In this document: positions 9,888 through 19,106 of the stretch, in pieces
How the letters are laid out: each line of letters begins with the position of its first letter
Position numbering within the stretch: the stretch's first letter is position 1
Source: CAYMUB01 sp964393545
GTDB taxonomy: Bacteria; Patescibacteriota; Microgenomatia; Daviesbacterales; UBA10151
Direction: 5' to 3'
NCBI GenBank assembly: GCA_964393545.1
Contig: CAYMUB010000059.1
Span: 58,075-122,074, forward strand
DNA length: 64,000 nucleotides
The notes under the pieces: generated by a model
What the model was told of the DNA's origin: nothing
Seen by the model: only the letters and a program-made list of their open reading frames with translations
Databases searched by the model: none
Position numbers and translations under genes: made by a program

Positions 9888-11893
9888 TGCTAACCATAAT
9901 AATAAATATTCTCCTTTTTTTAGTTCTTATTTTTACATTCATTTATCTTCCAGGTTTTTTATTAATTTCAAAGGTTAAGGATGATTTAGATAAGGAAGAA
10001 GTTATTTCTCTTTCACTATGTCTTGGAGCTATTTTTTTAGTTTCAATAGCAGTCATATTTGGGATTCTTCATTTAAGGCTTCTTGTTTTACCTACTTTAA
10101 TAGGGGCAAGTTTAATCTCGTTAGTTAAACTTAGGAAGTACATATTTATATATTGGATAAGCATCTTGAGAAATAGATTATTGCTGTCAGTGATCCTATT
10201 AGGCATTTTGATGCAGGGATTTATTAATTTCCCAAGCGGATTTCAATATAAAGAGGGACTACTTTTTTGGAGCTCCCAGGGTTTTGACGGTTTTTGGCAA
10301 ATTTCGGTTATTGAAGAGATAAAAAAAGAATTCCCCCCTAAAATGCCCATTTTTTCTGGGGAAAATTTGTTTAACTATCATTATCTAGTTGATGTTTTAA
10401 TGGGAGAATTTTCAAGAATTTTTCCGTTTTTTTCTTCATTGGACTTACATTTCAGACTATTCCCTATATTTTTCTCATTTCTTATGGGTGTTAGTATCTA
10501 CTCTTTCGTCCAAAGATGGCAGGGTAAGAAGACTGCCCTTTGGGCACTATTTTTTACTTATTTTACAGGTAGTTTCGGATATATCTTCACATTTATTAAA
10601 GAAGGGAAAATTTTTGGAGGCGAAACTACTTTTTGGGCTGCTCAACTTAATACGGTAATTGCAAATCCACCGCATGCTATAGCGATTAGTTTATTATCTG
10701 CTTTTTTATTATCTTTTTTGATTTTTTTAAAAGACAGGAGGAAAGCTTGGTTTGCTATATCTTTTTTATGTGTTTTTATGATTGCAGGTTTTAAGGTATC
10801 TGCTGGTGTAGTAGTTTTAAGCGGATTAGTAGCAGGTGCTGTAATAAATATAATCGTTAATCGCAATTTAACAGTTCTATATCTACTTATTCTTATTGGT
10901 ATTTCAAACTATACCGTGGTAAAGCTGATGACACGGGGAGCTGAAAACATTTTAATCTTTGAACCCTGGTGGTTTATTAGAACAATGATTGTAGTAAAGC
11001 TTGATTGGGTAGATTTGGAATTAAGAAGACAACACTATATTTCAAAAGGAACCTGGCATGCATCTTTGAGAGTTATACAGCTTGAGCTTTTGGCATTTTC
11101 TATCTTTTTAATAGGTAACTTAGGAACAAGATTTATTGGTTTTATAGATCTTTTTAAAAAGATCTTCGTAAAAAAACAAAGTATTCTAACTAATCTTTTT
11201 GAAATAAGTCTGTTTGTAATGATGCTAACAAGTTTTATAGTTCCAATGCTTTTTCTACAAAAAGGAATGACTTATAATAGTATCCAATTTATGCAGTATT
11301 TTTTATTATTTTTCGGATTCTATGCAGCCATTACAACTACGAAACTAGTTGATTTAATAAAAAATAAACTTCTGAAATTTTTATTCATAACCTTGTTAAT
11401 AATTTTCTCAGTACCTACAGTAATAGGTAATCTAGTTGAACTATATGGGCCAAATGCTTCACCACTGGCAATGATTAGTAAAGGCGAACAAGAAGGACTT
11501 AAGTATTTAAAAGATCATACGGAAAAGATGGATATAGTTTTAACTAAAAACTTTGATAAATATGCAAGAGATAGATATCCAGTTGCACCACTTCCTATGT
11601 GGGCCTGGTCCAGTACTGCATATGTTTCTGGAATGACTGGTAGGACAACCTATGTTTCATCAGAGGATATAGTAGATATGACTGGATATGATTATAAAGA
11701 AAGAATGAAAATGACAAATAATTTTTTTGAGCAAAAGGATGCGGAAAAAGACAAAGAATTTCTTAAATCAGCAAAAATAAGATATATTTATATACCTAAG
11801 GAACAGTTAGGAGTACAATTAGATTTAGAGAAAAATAATCTAGAAGTAGGATTTGAAAATTCCCAGGTTTTAATTTATAAAGTAATTAACTAA
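9887..11893 (+). CDS. DGxWH-family GT-C-like membrane protein
   Basis: 668 aa, homologous along its length to the C-terminal membrane part of the preceding 1133-aa fusion and to the 654-aa protein at 13743. Three or four helices precede the outer loop with FDGFWQ (133-138), where the relatives have DGVWH and DGPWH, so the last histidine is replaced by glutamine. MPIFSGENLFNYHYLVD follows. The shared EPWWFIRTMIVV links it especially to the 13743 protein. The C-terminal 150 residues are soluble, with AYVSGMTGRTTYVSSED and DYKERM, probably on the outer face. I do not recognise a named family; GT-C fold is inferred from topology and the acidic residue in the first large loop. It abuts the gene upstream by one base. 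Confidence 0.62.
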   Translation: MLTIIINILLFLVLIFTFIYLPGFLLISKVKDDLDKEEVISLSLCLGAIFLVSIAVIFGILHLRLLVLPTLIGASLISLVKLRKYIFIYWISILRNRLLLSVILLGILMQGFINFPSGFQYKEGLLFWSSQGFDGFWQISVIEEIKKEFPPKMPIFSGENLFNYHYLVDVLMGEFSRIFPFFSSLDLHFRLFPIFFSFLMGVSIYSFVQRWQGKKTALWALFFTYFTGSFGYIFTFIKEGKIFGGETTFWAAQLNTVIANPPHAIAISLLSAFLLSFLIFLKDRRKAWFAISFLCVFMIAGFKVSAGVVVLSGLVAGAVINIIVNRNLTVLYLLILIGISNYTVVKLMTRGAENILIFEPWWFIRTMIVVKLDWVDLELRRQHYISKGTWHASLRVIQLELLAFSIFLIGNLGTRFIGFIDLFKKIFVKKQSILTNLFEISLFVMMLTSFIVPMLFLQKGMTYNSIQFMQYFLLFFGFYAAITTTKLVDLIKNKLLKFLFITLLIIFSVPTVIGNLVELYGPNASPLAMISKGEQEGLKYLKDHTEKMDIVLTKNFDKYARDRYPVAPLPMWAWSSTAYVSGMTGRTTYVSSEDIVDMTGYDYKERMKMTNNFFEQKDAEKDKEFLKSAKIRYIYIPKEQLGVQLDLEKNNLEVGFENSQVLIYKVIN

Positions 11894-11894
11894 A

Positions 11895-13115
11895 ATGTTC
11901 GGCATATTAAAAATTCAACCGTTTAAAAGACTCTTAGTGGTGGCAATTCTAATAAGACTCTTGTTAATGCCATTTTATTTCCATCCAGATATAAAAACAT
12001 ATAACTTTCAGGCCTCATTTCTTAAAAAAGGAGTATTTAATATTTATGATTATTTGTCCTTACATAAAGCAGACCTGCCTTTAAAAGATGAATTTGTATA
12101 TTTTCCCCTGACATATTACTTTTTAGGGGCTTATCAGGCAATAGCTTCTCCTTTTCTTGGTTCTGGTTTTGAAAAGTGGTTATCAGATGCTGGGACAAAT
12201 GCCTCTTTGGATATTGGGGTATTTAGGTATTTATTTATTCTTAAGTTGCCTTATCTGATATTGGACATACTAATTGGCATCTTTCTAACTAAACTTTTTT
12301 CTGATTTTCAGACCAAAAAAAGGATTCTTACTTTTTGGCTGCTTAATCCTTTTTCTATTGTCCTAATCTATGTATATAGTAATGTTGATATATTTCCAGT
12401 TTTTCTAATCGTTTTAAGCTTGTATTTTGCTGCTAAAAATAATTTTCTGGTATCGTCCCTGGCTTTAGGTTTGGGGGCAGGCTTTAAAGCCTTTCCTTTA
12501 TTGCTGGTTCCCTTTTTATTTTTGAAGGCATCAACTGCTAAAGATAAAATAGTATCAATATTTGTTTCGGCAATTGTTTTTCTTTTAACAATACTCCCTT
12601 TTATCAAATCTGCTTCTTTTAAGGAGTCGGCATTGGCTTCGGGTTTAACCACCAGAATTGTTTCCAACGGCTTAAATTTAGGTTTTGGTGAGATTTTGAT
12701 GCCAGCTATTATTTTACTTTCTATTCTATTTTTTTGGGGACTTAGTCAAACAAAAGTTGAACTCTGGCGTTTTTATTTAGTAGCTTTTATTTTCATACTT
12801 ATTTCTATTCATTTTCATTTGCAATGGTTTTTATGGATTCTTCCTTTTTTAGCAATTTCTTATGCTGCTGATTCTAATCAGGAGAAAAGATTAATGATGG
12901 CGTTTATTCTAATTGCTTTTGCTATACCTCTTCTTTATACAGATAAATTCATGACTGTAGGGTTGCTTAAGGTAGTTAGTCCTTTATATGAACTGCTACC
13001 AACGCCAGCAGACATCTTAAGTAAAATCTACAAAGTAGAGATAATACAAGGAGTATTGCACAGTGCATTGTTTGGGTTGGGATTATTGTTAAGTTTAATA
13101 ATTATTAAAAGATGA
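11895..13115 (+). CDS. GT87/DUF2029-like GT-C mannosyltransferase
   Basis: 406 aa, about 10 helices. The first outer loop holds HPDIKTYNFQ and further on YFPLTYYFLGAYQAI. A middle stretch combines SNVDIFPVFLIVLSLYF with GLGAGFKAFPLLLVPFLFL, the usual DUF2029/GT87 layout of an asparagine-aspartate site and a lysine-proline helix. Family members transfer mannose or arabinose from polyprenyl-phosphate donors at the outer face. The gene starts 1 base after the previous stop and ends in an ATGA overlap with the small gene that follows. The class is likely; the sugar is not determinable. Confidence 0.65.
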   Translation: MFGILKIQPFKRLLVVAILIRLLLMPFYFHPDIKTYNFQASFLKKGVFNIYDYLSLHKADLPLKDEFVYFPLTYYFLGAYQAIASPFLGSGFEKWLSDAGTNASLDIGVFRYLFILKLPYLILDILIGIFLTKLFSDFQTKKRILTFWLLNPFSIVLIYVYSNVDIFPVFLIVLSLYFAAKNNFLVSSLALGLGAGFKAFPLLLVPFLFLKASTAKDKIVSIFVSAIVFLLTILPFIKSASFKESALASGLTTRIVSNGLNLGFGEILMPAIILLSILFFWGLSQTKVELWRFYLVAFIFILISIHFHLQWFLWILPFLAISYAADSNQEKRLMMAFILIAFAIPLLYTDKFMTVGLLKVVSPLYELLPTPADILSKIYKVEIIQGVLHSALFGLGLLLSLIIIKR

Positions 13116-13750
13116 AAAAAATTTACTTTTTGATAGTATTTATATTTATAACTCCTTTTTTATTGTCTTTCCTAATTAAAGAAGTCTACAATGATGTTCA
13201 ACCATCCTTGGAAGGAACACAGATAATTTTTAAAGGAGTAACTGCTTTGCAATCTTTTAGATCACAAATGGATAACCTGTCAGGTATAGGAATGAGTATT
13301 AAAAACCCTTATTTTAGGAATAAAAAGAATATAACTTTTAGTATTCTTTCTGAAGATAAACAATTACTTAGGGAAATTACTCTCAATGGGATGAATATTC
13401 CAGATGGAGATCTGATAAAAATTCCATTTGATATATTACCTAATTCAAAAAACAAAAAATACTTTTTATCTGTTTTTTCCAAAGATACAGAAAATAATGA
13501 GGCTTTAGAAATCTTCTTAACTTCTAAGAAAACCTCCTGGGTAGGGGATTTTTATATAAATTCTGAAAAACAAGATTCGAACTTCTCATTTTTTACTTAC
13601 CATAAATCTTCCAACATATTAACTATTACTACAGAGATTTTTACTCAATTATTAAAAAGATTATTTGCAGATTTACCATTTGCTGTTTTTTATTTAGGTT
13701 TGCTAGGGGGATTAACATTTTACCTGCTACGTTTAAAAAAAGCTAATTAA
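13112..13750 (+). CDS. small membrane-anchored beta-rich protein
   Basis: 212 aa with one N-terminal helix (about 4-24), an outer region of about 150 residues with alternating beta-strand character (NITFSILSEDKQL, FDILPNS, YFLSVFSKD), and a C-terminal helix ending in a basic tail. This is the layout of a bitopic-hairpin protein displaying a beta-sandwich, perhaps carbohydrate-binding. I recognise no named family. It is coupled to the GT87-like gene by an ATGA overlap, so it may be an accessory subunit. Its last 8 bases overlap the end of the convergent gene on the other strand. Confidence 0.55.
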   Translation: MKKIYFLIVFIFITPFLLSFLIKEVYNDVQPSLEGTQIIFKGVTALQSFRSQMDNLSGIGMSIKNPYFRNKKNITFSILSEDKQLLREITLNGMNIPDGDLIKIPFDILPNSKNKKYFLSVFSKDTENNEALEIFLTSKKTSWVGDFYINSEKQDSNFSFFTYHKSSNILTITTEIFTQLLKRLFADLPFAVFYLGLLGGLTFYLLRLKKAN

Positions 13751-15707
13751 TTTTCCAGATTTCTATTTGCCCGTTTTCAAAAACTAGTGTTGAATTTATT
13801 AAAGGATAAGCAACTGGTTTTACTTTTTTTGGGAAATATACATAGGATATTTTATTATTTTTTAATTCACTCCATACTTTGTCTCTCTGGTTGTTTTCAA
13901 AAATAATTTTTTGAGTGTTTAGTCTTTCTTTATAGTTATATCCCATGATATCCACTTGTTCCAAGTCTGCTAAATATATTCTTCTTTGAGAGAAAGCAGC
14001 TACATAAGATGTATCAAACCAAGCCCAGATAAAAGGAGTAGCCATTTCCACACCACTATATTTATTAAACGGTGAAGTAAGCACAATGCTATTTTTATCA
14101 GAATTCTCCCTCAAATAATTTAAAGCTTGGATTTCGTCAGGAGTAATCTTGGCAATAGGCGGTTTATGGTAAAAATCATACAACACCCCAATCTGGGTAG
14201 GTACTGAGAAGATAATAATTAATGTAATAAATAACCATCTTAAAAGGTTATTTTTGATTCTGTTTTGTAACCCTGATGTTGTTATAGCAGCATAAACACC
14301 AAAAATAAGTAAGAAGTATTGTAAAAACTGGATAGTATTTTTTGCCACGCCTTTTTGTAAAAATAGTAAAGGTAAAATCAGAGAAGTTATGGCAATAGAA
14401 AAAGATAACTGAAAGAATAAATTGTTTAATATTTTTTTGATAGATTTTGCTATAAAGATTAAGCCTAAAAATTTAGTCCCTAAATTTCCAAAGAAAAAGA
14501 GTAAGAATCCGGTTAATTCTATTTGGAAAACCCTTTTCCAGTTCCTTTCGGCAAAATAAGTTTGTCTTTTCAACTCTAAATCTATCCAGTCTAGTCTTGA
14601 ATCTACCACGATCATTGTTCTGATAAACCACCAGGGTTCAAAGATTAAAAATGAAGTTGAATTGGCAGTATTTGGTAAATATAAAATAGCAGAAAGTAAG
14701 CTACTTAAAATAAATAAACAAAGCAGGTATATTTTTTTATCCTTGAATAGTTCGACTAATCCTACCAGCAGTAAACTTATTAAAACCACTACAGAGGCAT
14801 ATATTTTGAAAACAGCCAAAGATCCAATCACTACAATTAAAATTCCAGATAACCCCCAATTCTTTTTAGGAAAGAAACAAAGAAAGTAAATAATGGTTAA
14901 TACTAAGATATCAGAAATAATCTGAGGCGGATTACCAATAGAACTTTGTATCTGGGTAGCCCAAAAAATACTTTCTCCGCCAATTACATGATTTTTAAAA
15001 AAAGTTACAAAATAGCCAAAGCTTCCAGCAAAGTAGACAAAAAAAGAAGACCAAAGACCTGTACTAAAAGAGTTATTTATTTTCCTTCCCAAAAGGAAGG
15101 CCATGGATCCCAAAAGGATAGAGTTCAAAAAAGGAAAAAACCTAAAGTACAAATCCAAACTAGAGAATTTAAAGTATTTACTAAATTGGGCCGGAGCTAT
15201 ATCAGAAAAGAAATGATAATTTACCAATCTTTCACCGGCAAAGATAGGGTTTTGCAGAGGATAGCCCTTTTTGATTTCCTCCATTAAAGCTATATGCCAT
15301 GGTCCATCATGACCGTTAGAGCTATAAAAAATTAAGTCGTTATTAATCTTTAAGCCGCTTGGTGCCATAATTGCCATCTGTCCAAGTATCCCTATGGTAA
15401 ATACTATAAGTAGCAGTAAAAGGTGTTTCTTGGAGGATATTTTGAAATTAATTCTTTGGAATTTAGTTTTTTTTAAGTAAACTAAGTTAATAAGCCCAAT
15501 TATCGGCAATAATAATATAGAAATTTTGAATACTAATAAAATATATGAAAGGAGAGTAAATACAACAAAGCCAATAATAGTGCCTAATACTATTTTTTCT
15601 TTGAAGCCGAAATAAGTTTTACTATAATTTAGAATAAAGATTCCTGGTAAAGTAAAGCAGGCAGTAGAAACAATAAGAAATAGAATAAAGTAAATCAAAA
15701 TTTCCAT
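13743..15707 (-). CDS. DGxWH-family GT-C-like membrane protein
   Basis: 654 aa, about 13 helices plus a soluble C-terminal part. The motif HDGPWH (133-138) is in the first large outer loop, with NPIFAGERLVNYHFFSD after it; EPWWFIRTMIVV and AYVAAFSQRRIYLAD with YNYKERL match the 9887 protein. It is a single-gene unit facing the two long operons: its 3' end overlaps the upstream operon by 8 bases, and its 5' end shares a 50-base divergent region with the next operon. An extended -10 box lies 8 bases before the ATG, predicting a leaderless message. The outer-face transferase role is inferred. Confidence 0.62.
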   Translation of the reverse strand: MEILIYFILFLIVSTACFTLPGIFILNYSKTYFGFKEKIVLGTIIGFVVFTLLSYILLVFKISILLLPIIGLINLVYLKKTKFQRINFKISSKKHLLLLLIVFTIGILGQMAIMAPSGLKINNDLIFYSSNGHDGPWHIALMEEIKKGYPLQNPIFAGERLVNYHFFSDIAPAQFSKYFKFSSLDLYFRFFPFLNSILLGSMAFLLGRKINNSFSTGLWSSFFVYFAGSFGYFVTFFKNHVIGGESIFWATQIQSSIGNPPQIISDILVLTIIYFLCFFPKKNWGLSGILIVVIGSLAVFKIYASVVVLISLLLVGLVELFKDKKIYLLCLFILSSLLSAILYLPNTANSTSFLIFEPWWFIRTMIVVDSRLDWIDLELKRQTYFAERNWKRVFQIELTGFLLFFFGNLGTKFLGLIFIAKSIKKILNNLFFQLSFSIAITSLILPLLFLQKGVAKNTIQFLQYFLLIFGVYAAITTSGLQNRIKNNLLRWLFITLIIIFSVPTQIGVLYDFYHKPPIAKITPDEIQALNYLRENSDKNSIVLTSPFNKYSGVEMATPFIWAWFDTSYVAAFSQRRIYLADLEQVDIMGYNYKERLNTQKIIFENNQRDKVWSELKNNKISYVYFPKKVKPVAYPLINSTLVFENGQIEIWKIN

Positions 15708-15715
15708 CTAACTTA

Positions 15716-15724
15716 ATCTTAACA
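15716..15724 (-). promoter_or_regulatory. extended -10 (TGtTAAGAT), leaderless start of the 13743-15707 gene
   Basis: On the minus strand TG, one base, then TAAGAT (15721 down to 15716) ends 8 bases before the ATG at 15707. Usual spacing puts transcription start at or next to the A of the ATG. No convincing -35 box is seen, which an extended -10 can tolerate. Confidence 0.6.
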
Positions 15725-15740
15725 CCTTAAGATATGTGCG

Positions 15741-15749
15741 TGATATACT
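15741..15749 (+). promoter_or_regulatory. extended -10 (TGaTATACT), leaderless start of the 15758 operon
   Basis: TG at 15741-15742, one base, then TATACT at 15744-15749. Eight bases separate it from the ATG at 15758, so the transcript should begin at or within a couple of bases of the start codon. There is no Shine-Dalgarno sequence. A weak TTAACA lies 19 bases upstream of the hexamer. Confidence 0.68.
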
Positions 15750-15757
15750 GAAATTAG

Positions 15758-17458
15758 ATGAGTATCCGCCCAAAACAAATCTTACTAGTCCTGATTATTC
15801 TTCTGGCATTGATCCTTCGGGTTTGGAGGCTTGATCTGGTTCCAATATCACTCTTTGGGGATGAACTGGATGTTGGGTATCAGGCATATTCTATTCTAAA
15901 AACAGGTAAAGACTATTCTGGTAATTTTTTCCCCCTTCATTTTAAATCTTTAGCCGAATGGAGAACACCTCTTTATCTATACTCATCTGTACCCACAGTA
16001 GCGTTATTTGGAATTAACGCTTGGGGAGTAAGGCTGCCGGCAGCCATATTTGGAGTATTAGGAGTCTTAGCATTTTACTTGTTAGTAAAAGAACTGACAA
16101 AGAATGAAAGTTTAGGTTTACTTTCTGCATTTTTACTTGCAGTATCCCCATGGCATCTGCATTATTCCAGAGCAGGCTTTGAAGTTACAGAAATGCTGTT
16201 TTTGTATATTCTAGGAGTATTTTTTTTGTTACTCAGTTTAAGGGGAAAGAATACCTTATGGTTGGCAGCTATTTTACTGGCTTTAACCCCCTGGGCTTAT
16301 AATACAGCCAAACTGTTTCTTCCTCTAACTATTATTGTAGTTTTGATTATCTGGAGGGATAAATTTAAAGCGATTTCTAAACAAAGATTAATTTTGGCAC
16401 TGATAGCCTTTTCCATATTCGCTGCTCCCTATACCTTCAATACTCTATTTGGGGGAGGAACGCAAAGAATACAAAGTATTTCAATATTTAATAATCCAAC
16501 CATTATTCCGCAGATGGGTTTTGACCGTCTAAATGATATTAAAATGAGAAATGGAGTTACCTACTCAGTAAGCATTGTTGATAAATTATTTCATAATCAA
16601 ATAATCTCTTTTAGTGAGATTTTTTCCAGGAATTATTTTCAGGCTTTTTCAACCAATTTCCTTTTTACTGATGGAGATGTGCTTAATTTAAGACAAGCAT
16701 CAGGCAGTGAATTCTATAAAATTGAGAGCATTTTTTTGCTACTGGGATTGTTTTTTCTCATAGTCATACAGCTTGATAAAAAAGTTAAAACTTTTCTTTT
16801 CTTTTGGCTTATTGTTTCACCAATTCCTTCAAGTCTGACAAAGGGAGGGGGAGATCATGCTACCAGGTTAATCCTAATGCTGCCTGTTCTTACTATTTTG
16901 ATAGCGTTTGGTATGTACTATAGTTATGTAAAAATAAACCAGAAATTTAAGAGTTTATCAATTATATTAATCTCAATGGGTTTATTTTTAAGTTTCCTCT
17001 ATTATCAACACAATTATTGGATTCATTACCCTTGGGAGTCAGAAAGATGGTGGCAGGCAGGTTTTGAAAATAGTATTAAGCTTGCAGTTAAAGAGAGCTC
17101 AAACTATGAAAAAGTTATACTTAGCTCTGCCAACGAACCAGCCTTGGTATTTTTCTTAGGCTGGTCTATGTACCCACCTGAAGTTTTTCAGAAGGAATAT
17201 AGCTCATATGCATTAAATAAGGAGATCAAACCAACTTTGAGCCTTGGTAAATTTGAATTTCCTCCTGTTGGGCAAGGTTTAAGTCTTTACGAAATAGGTT
17301 CTAAACTGTCGAAGAAAGTTCTGTATGTAGCAACAGCAAAGGAAGTGGTGGTGGATCTTAACAAAGAACCGGAAAGATTGCCTAAAGATATCAGTCTTGT
17401 TAAAACAATTAATTATCCGTCAGGAGCGCCAGCTTTTTATTTTTTTACTAAACCTTAA
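15758..17458 (+). CDS. PMT/GT39-type GT-C glycosyltransferase
   Basis: 566 aa of the PMT_2/ArnT-like class, which moves a sugar from polyprenyl-phosphate to an outer acceptor. GDE (34-36) is in the first outer loop, followed by AYSILKTGKD, a signature found in most PMT-type proteins of this window. SPWHLHYSRAGFEV comes at the second outer loop. A later amphipathic loop has FLFTDGD and EFYKIE, a degenerate form of the GDxxPR...GxFY motif. About 11 to 12 helices are followed by a C-terminal outer domain of about 130 residues. It is the first gene of its operon; the next start is 1 base after its stop. Confidence 0.78.
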   Translation: MSIRPKQILLVLIILLALILRVWRLDLVPISLFGDELDVGYQAYSILKTGKDYSGNFFPLHFKSLAEWRTPLYLYSSVPTVALFGINAWGVRLPAAIFGVLGVLAFYLLVKELTKNESLGLLSAFLLAVSPWHLHYSRAGFEVTEMLFLYILGVFFLLLSLRGKNTLWLAAILLALTPWAYNTAKLFLPLTIIVVLIIWRDKFKAISKQRLILALIAFSIFAAPYTFNTLFGGGTQRIQSISIFNNPTIIPQMGFDRLNDIKMRNGVTYSVSIVDKLFHNQIISFSEIFSRNYFQAFSTNFLFTDGDVLNLRQASGSEFYKIESIFLLLGLFFLIVIQLDKKVKTFLFFWLIVSPIPSSLTKGGGDHATRLILMLPVLTILIAFGMYYSYVKINQKFKSLSIILISMGLFLSFLYYQHNYWIHYPWESERWWQAGFENSIKLAVKESSNYEKVILSSANEPALVFFLGWSMYPPEVFQKEYSSYALNKEIKPTLSLGKFEFPPVGQGLSLYEIGSKLSKKVLYVATAKEVVVDLNKEPERLPKDISLVKTINYPSGAPAFYFFTKP

Positions 17459-17459
17459 A

Positions 17460-19106
17460 ATGATTAAAAGATTCTTTAAAAAATTACCAATACTTTTGTT
17501 AATATTGTTAATCTCTTTTGTGTTAAGGATTGTCAATATTTCAGATAACCCCTCTGCTATGTATGGCGATGAGTTAACTATGTTGCTTGATGTGAGTTCC
17601 ATACTTCATTCAGGTTTTGATACAACTGGGAAATTTCTGCCCTTAAATTTTACTATGGGTGGGGGTAGGCCTGTAGGATATGGTTATTTCTCACTCCCTT
17701 TTGTTGCTTTATTTGGCTTAAACGCCCTTAGCATTCGCCTGCTTTCAGTTCTATCAGGAGTAGGAATTGTCTTGCTGATTTACTTTTTGGGTAAAAGATT
17801 ATTCTCAAAACAGATTGGTTTGCTCTCAGCTTTTTTTATTGCTATTTCTCCTTGGGATTTATCCATTAGTAGAGGAGGTTTTGAAAGTCATTTTGCCTTA
17901 TTCCTGGGTTTGCTCATGGTGGTATCATTTTTACATGCAAATAAAAAAGCTTGGTTTTATATTATTTCTGCGTTAAGCCTTGGCCTGAGCATTAATACGT
18001 ACTCTACGTATAAGTTTACTTTGCCAGTCTTTCTTCCAATATTACTTTGGTTTGGCAATTTTAAACAGATTCTGATGAATGTAAAAACAAGGGCTTATCC
18101 ATTATTTGGGGGATTAATCTTATTGTTATTTATGTTATTACTTTTTTTTCAGGTGTTGCTAAATAACAGCGAATCAAGATTCCTAAGTATAAATATTTTT
18201 TCAGATAATGATATTAAAACTCAAATTGATCAAACAATAAGAGAACAAAATGAATTTGTCTTACAAAATAATAAACTTACTAAGTTATTGCATAATAGAT
18301 TCTGGGAGTATGGGTTAGTTTTTGGTAAAAACTATTTGAATAATTTTTCTCCCAGCTTCCTATTTTTGGAAGGTGATAAGAATCCAAGGCAGAATATGAC
18401 CGGATTGGGAGAGTTCTATCTAGTACAACTGGTTTTAATATTTTTTGGTATTGGATTTTTATTCAAAAATAGATATTCAAAGGAGATGTTATTATTAGTT
18501 ACTTGGACGCTTATAGCTTCTATCCCAGCCTCTCTAATAAAAGATCCGCATGCGTTAAGAAGTTCTTTTATGTTACCTCCACTGATTATCTTTTCGGCTT
18601 TAGGTTTATATTCTTTGTGGAAATTAAAAAGATTATTTCTAATTAGAGTATTATTATTGGGAATAGTTTTTGGATTAATAATACAGTTTATCTTTATTGC
18701 AGAAAATTTATATTTCATTTCCCCCAATAAATACTCACGTTTCTGGTCATATCCGGCAAGGCTTGCGACAGAAATGGCGCTTAAGAATCAAAAAGAGTAT
18801 GAATATATCTTTATTTCTGATCGAATAGACAACATTGAATTTGCTTATTCAGTCTATGCTGGTATAGATTTGGATAATAAAAAAATCTCAAGAGTACGTA
18901 TTGGGGAATTTGAATTTAGGAAGCAGGACAATATTTATCTTGGACCGATACCAGATAGTGCTGCTCAAAAGTTTCTGGATGGTTTAAGCGGATCAATAAT
19001 GTATATTGGTCCAGTAAATGATGCAAAGTATTTGAAAGGCGGGTATAGCACTCTTTTAGGAAAAGATAAACAAGATGCTTTAGTTGTCAAAAGGATAAAT
19101 AAATAA
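17460..19106 (+). CDS. PMT/GT39-type GT-C glycosyltransferase
   Basis: 548 aa from the ATG at 17460; a TTG at 17397 in the same frame lies inside the upstream gene and is not a credible start. GDE is at 36-38, SPWDLSISRGGFES marks the second loop, and FLEGDKNPRQ with GLGEFYLV gives the complete third-loop motif. The first loop lacks the AYSILKTGKD signature (it has DVSSILHSGFD), so this is a divergent paralogue. A C-terminal outer domain of about 110 residues follows the helices. The start is 1 base after the previous stop, and its stop overlaps the next ATG by one base (TAATG). Confidence 0.76.
   Translation: MIKRFFKKLPILLLILLISFVLRIVNISDNPSAMYGDELTMLLDVSSILHSGFDTTGKFLPLNFTMGGGRPVGYGYFSLPFVALFGLNALSIRLLSVLSGVGIVLLIYFLGKRLFSKQIGLLSAFFIAISPWDLSISRGGFESHFALFLGLLMVVSFLHANKKAWFYIISALSLGLSINTYSTYKFTLPVFLPILLWFGNFKQILMNVKTRAYPLFGGLILLLFMLLLFFQVLLNNSESRFLSINIFSDNDIKTQIDQTIREQNEFVLQNNKLTKLLHNRFWEYGLVFGKNYLNNFSPSFLFLEGDKNPRQNMTGLGEFYLVQLVLIFFGIGFLFKNRYSKEMLLLVTWTLIASIPASLIKDPHALRSSFMLPPLIIFSALGLYSLWKLKRLFLIRVLLLGIVFGLIIQFIFIAENLYFISPNKYSRFWSYPARLATEMALKNQKEYEYIFISDRIDNIEFAYSVYAGIDLDNKKISRVRIGEFEFRKQDNIYLGPIPDSAAQKFLDGLSGSIMYIGPVNDAKYLKGGYSTLLGKDKQDALVVKRINK

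Noticed and set aside
9577..9942. Minus-strand open frame of 121 codons
   Set aside because: It lies opposite the end of the 1133-aa fusion and the start of the next gene, has no promoter or ribosome-binding site, and its translation has no domain-like pattern. It is a shadow of the real genes.
14946..15287. Plus-strand open frame of 113 codons
   Set aside because: It is antisense to the DGxWH gene, rich in lysine and arginine as expected from reversed AT-rich membrane-protein sequence, and has no start signal.
17397..17459. TTG start extending the 17460 gene upstream
   Set aside because: The extension lies wholly inside the previous gene and adds a non-membrane tail absent from all related proteins; the ATG at 17460 is 1 base after the upstream stop, as usual here.
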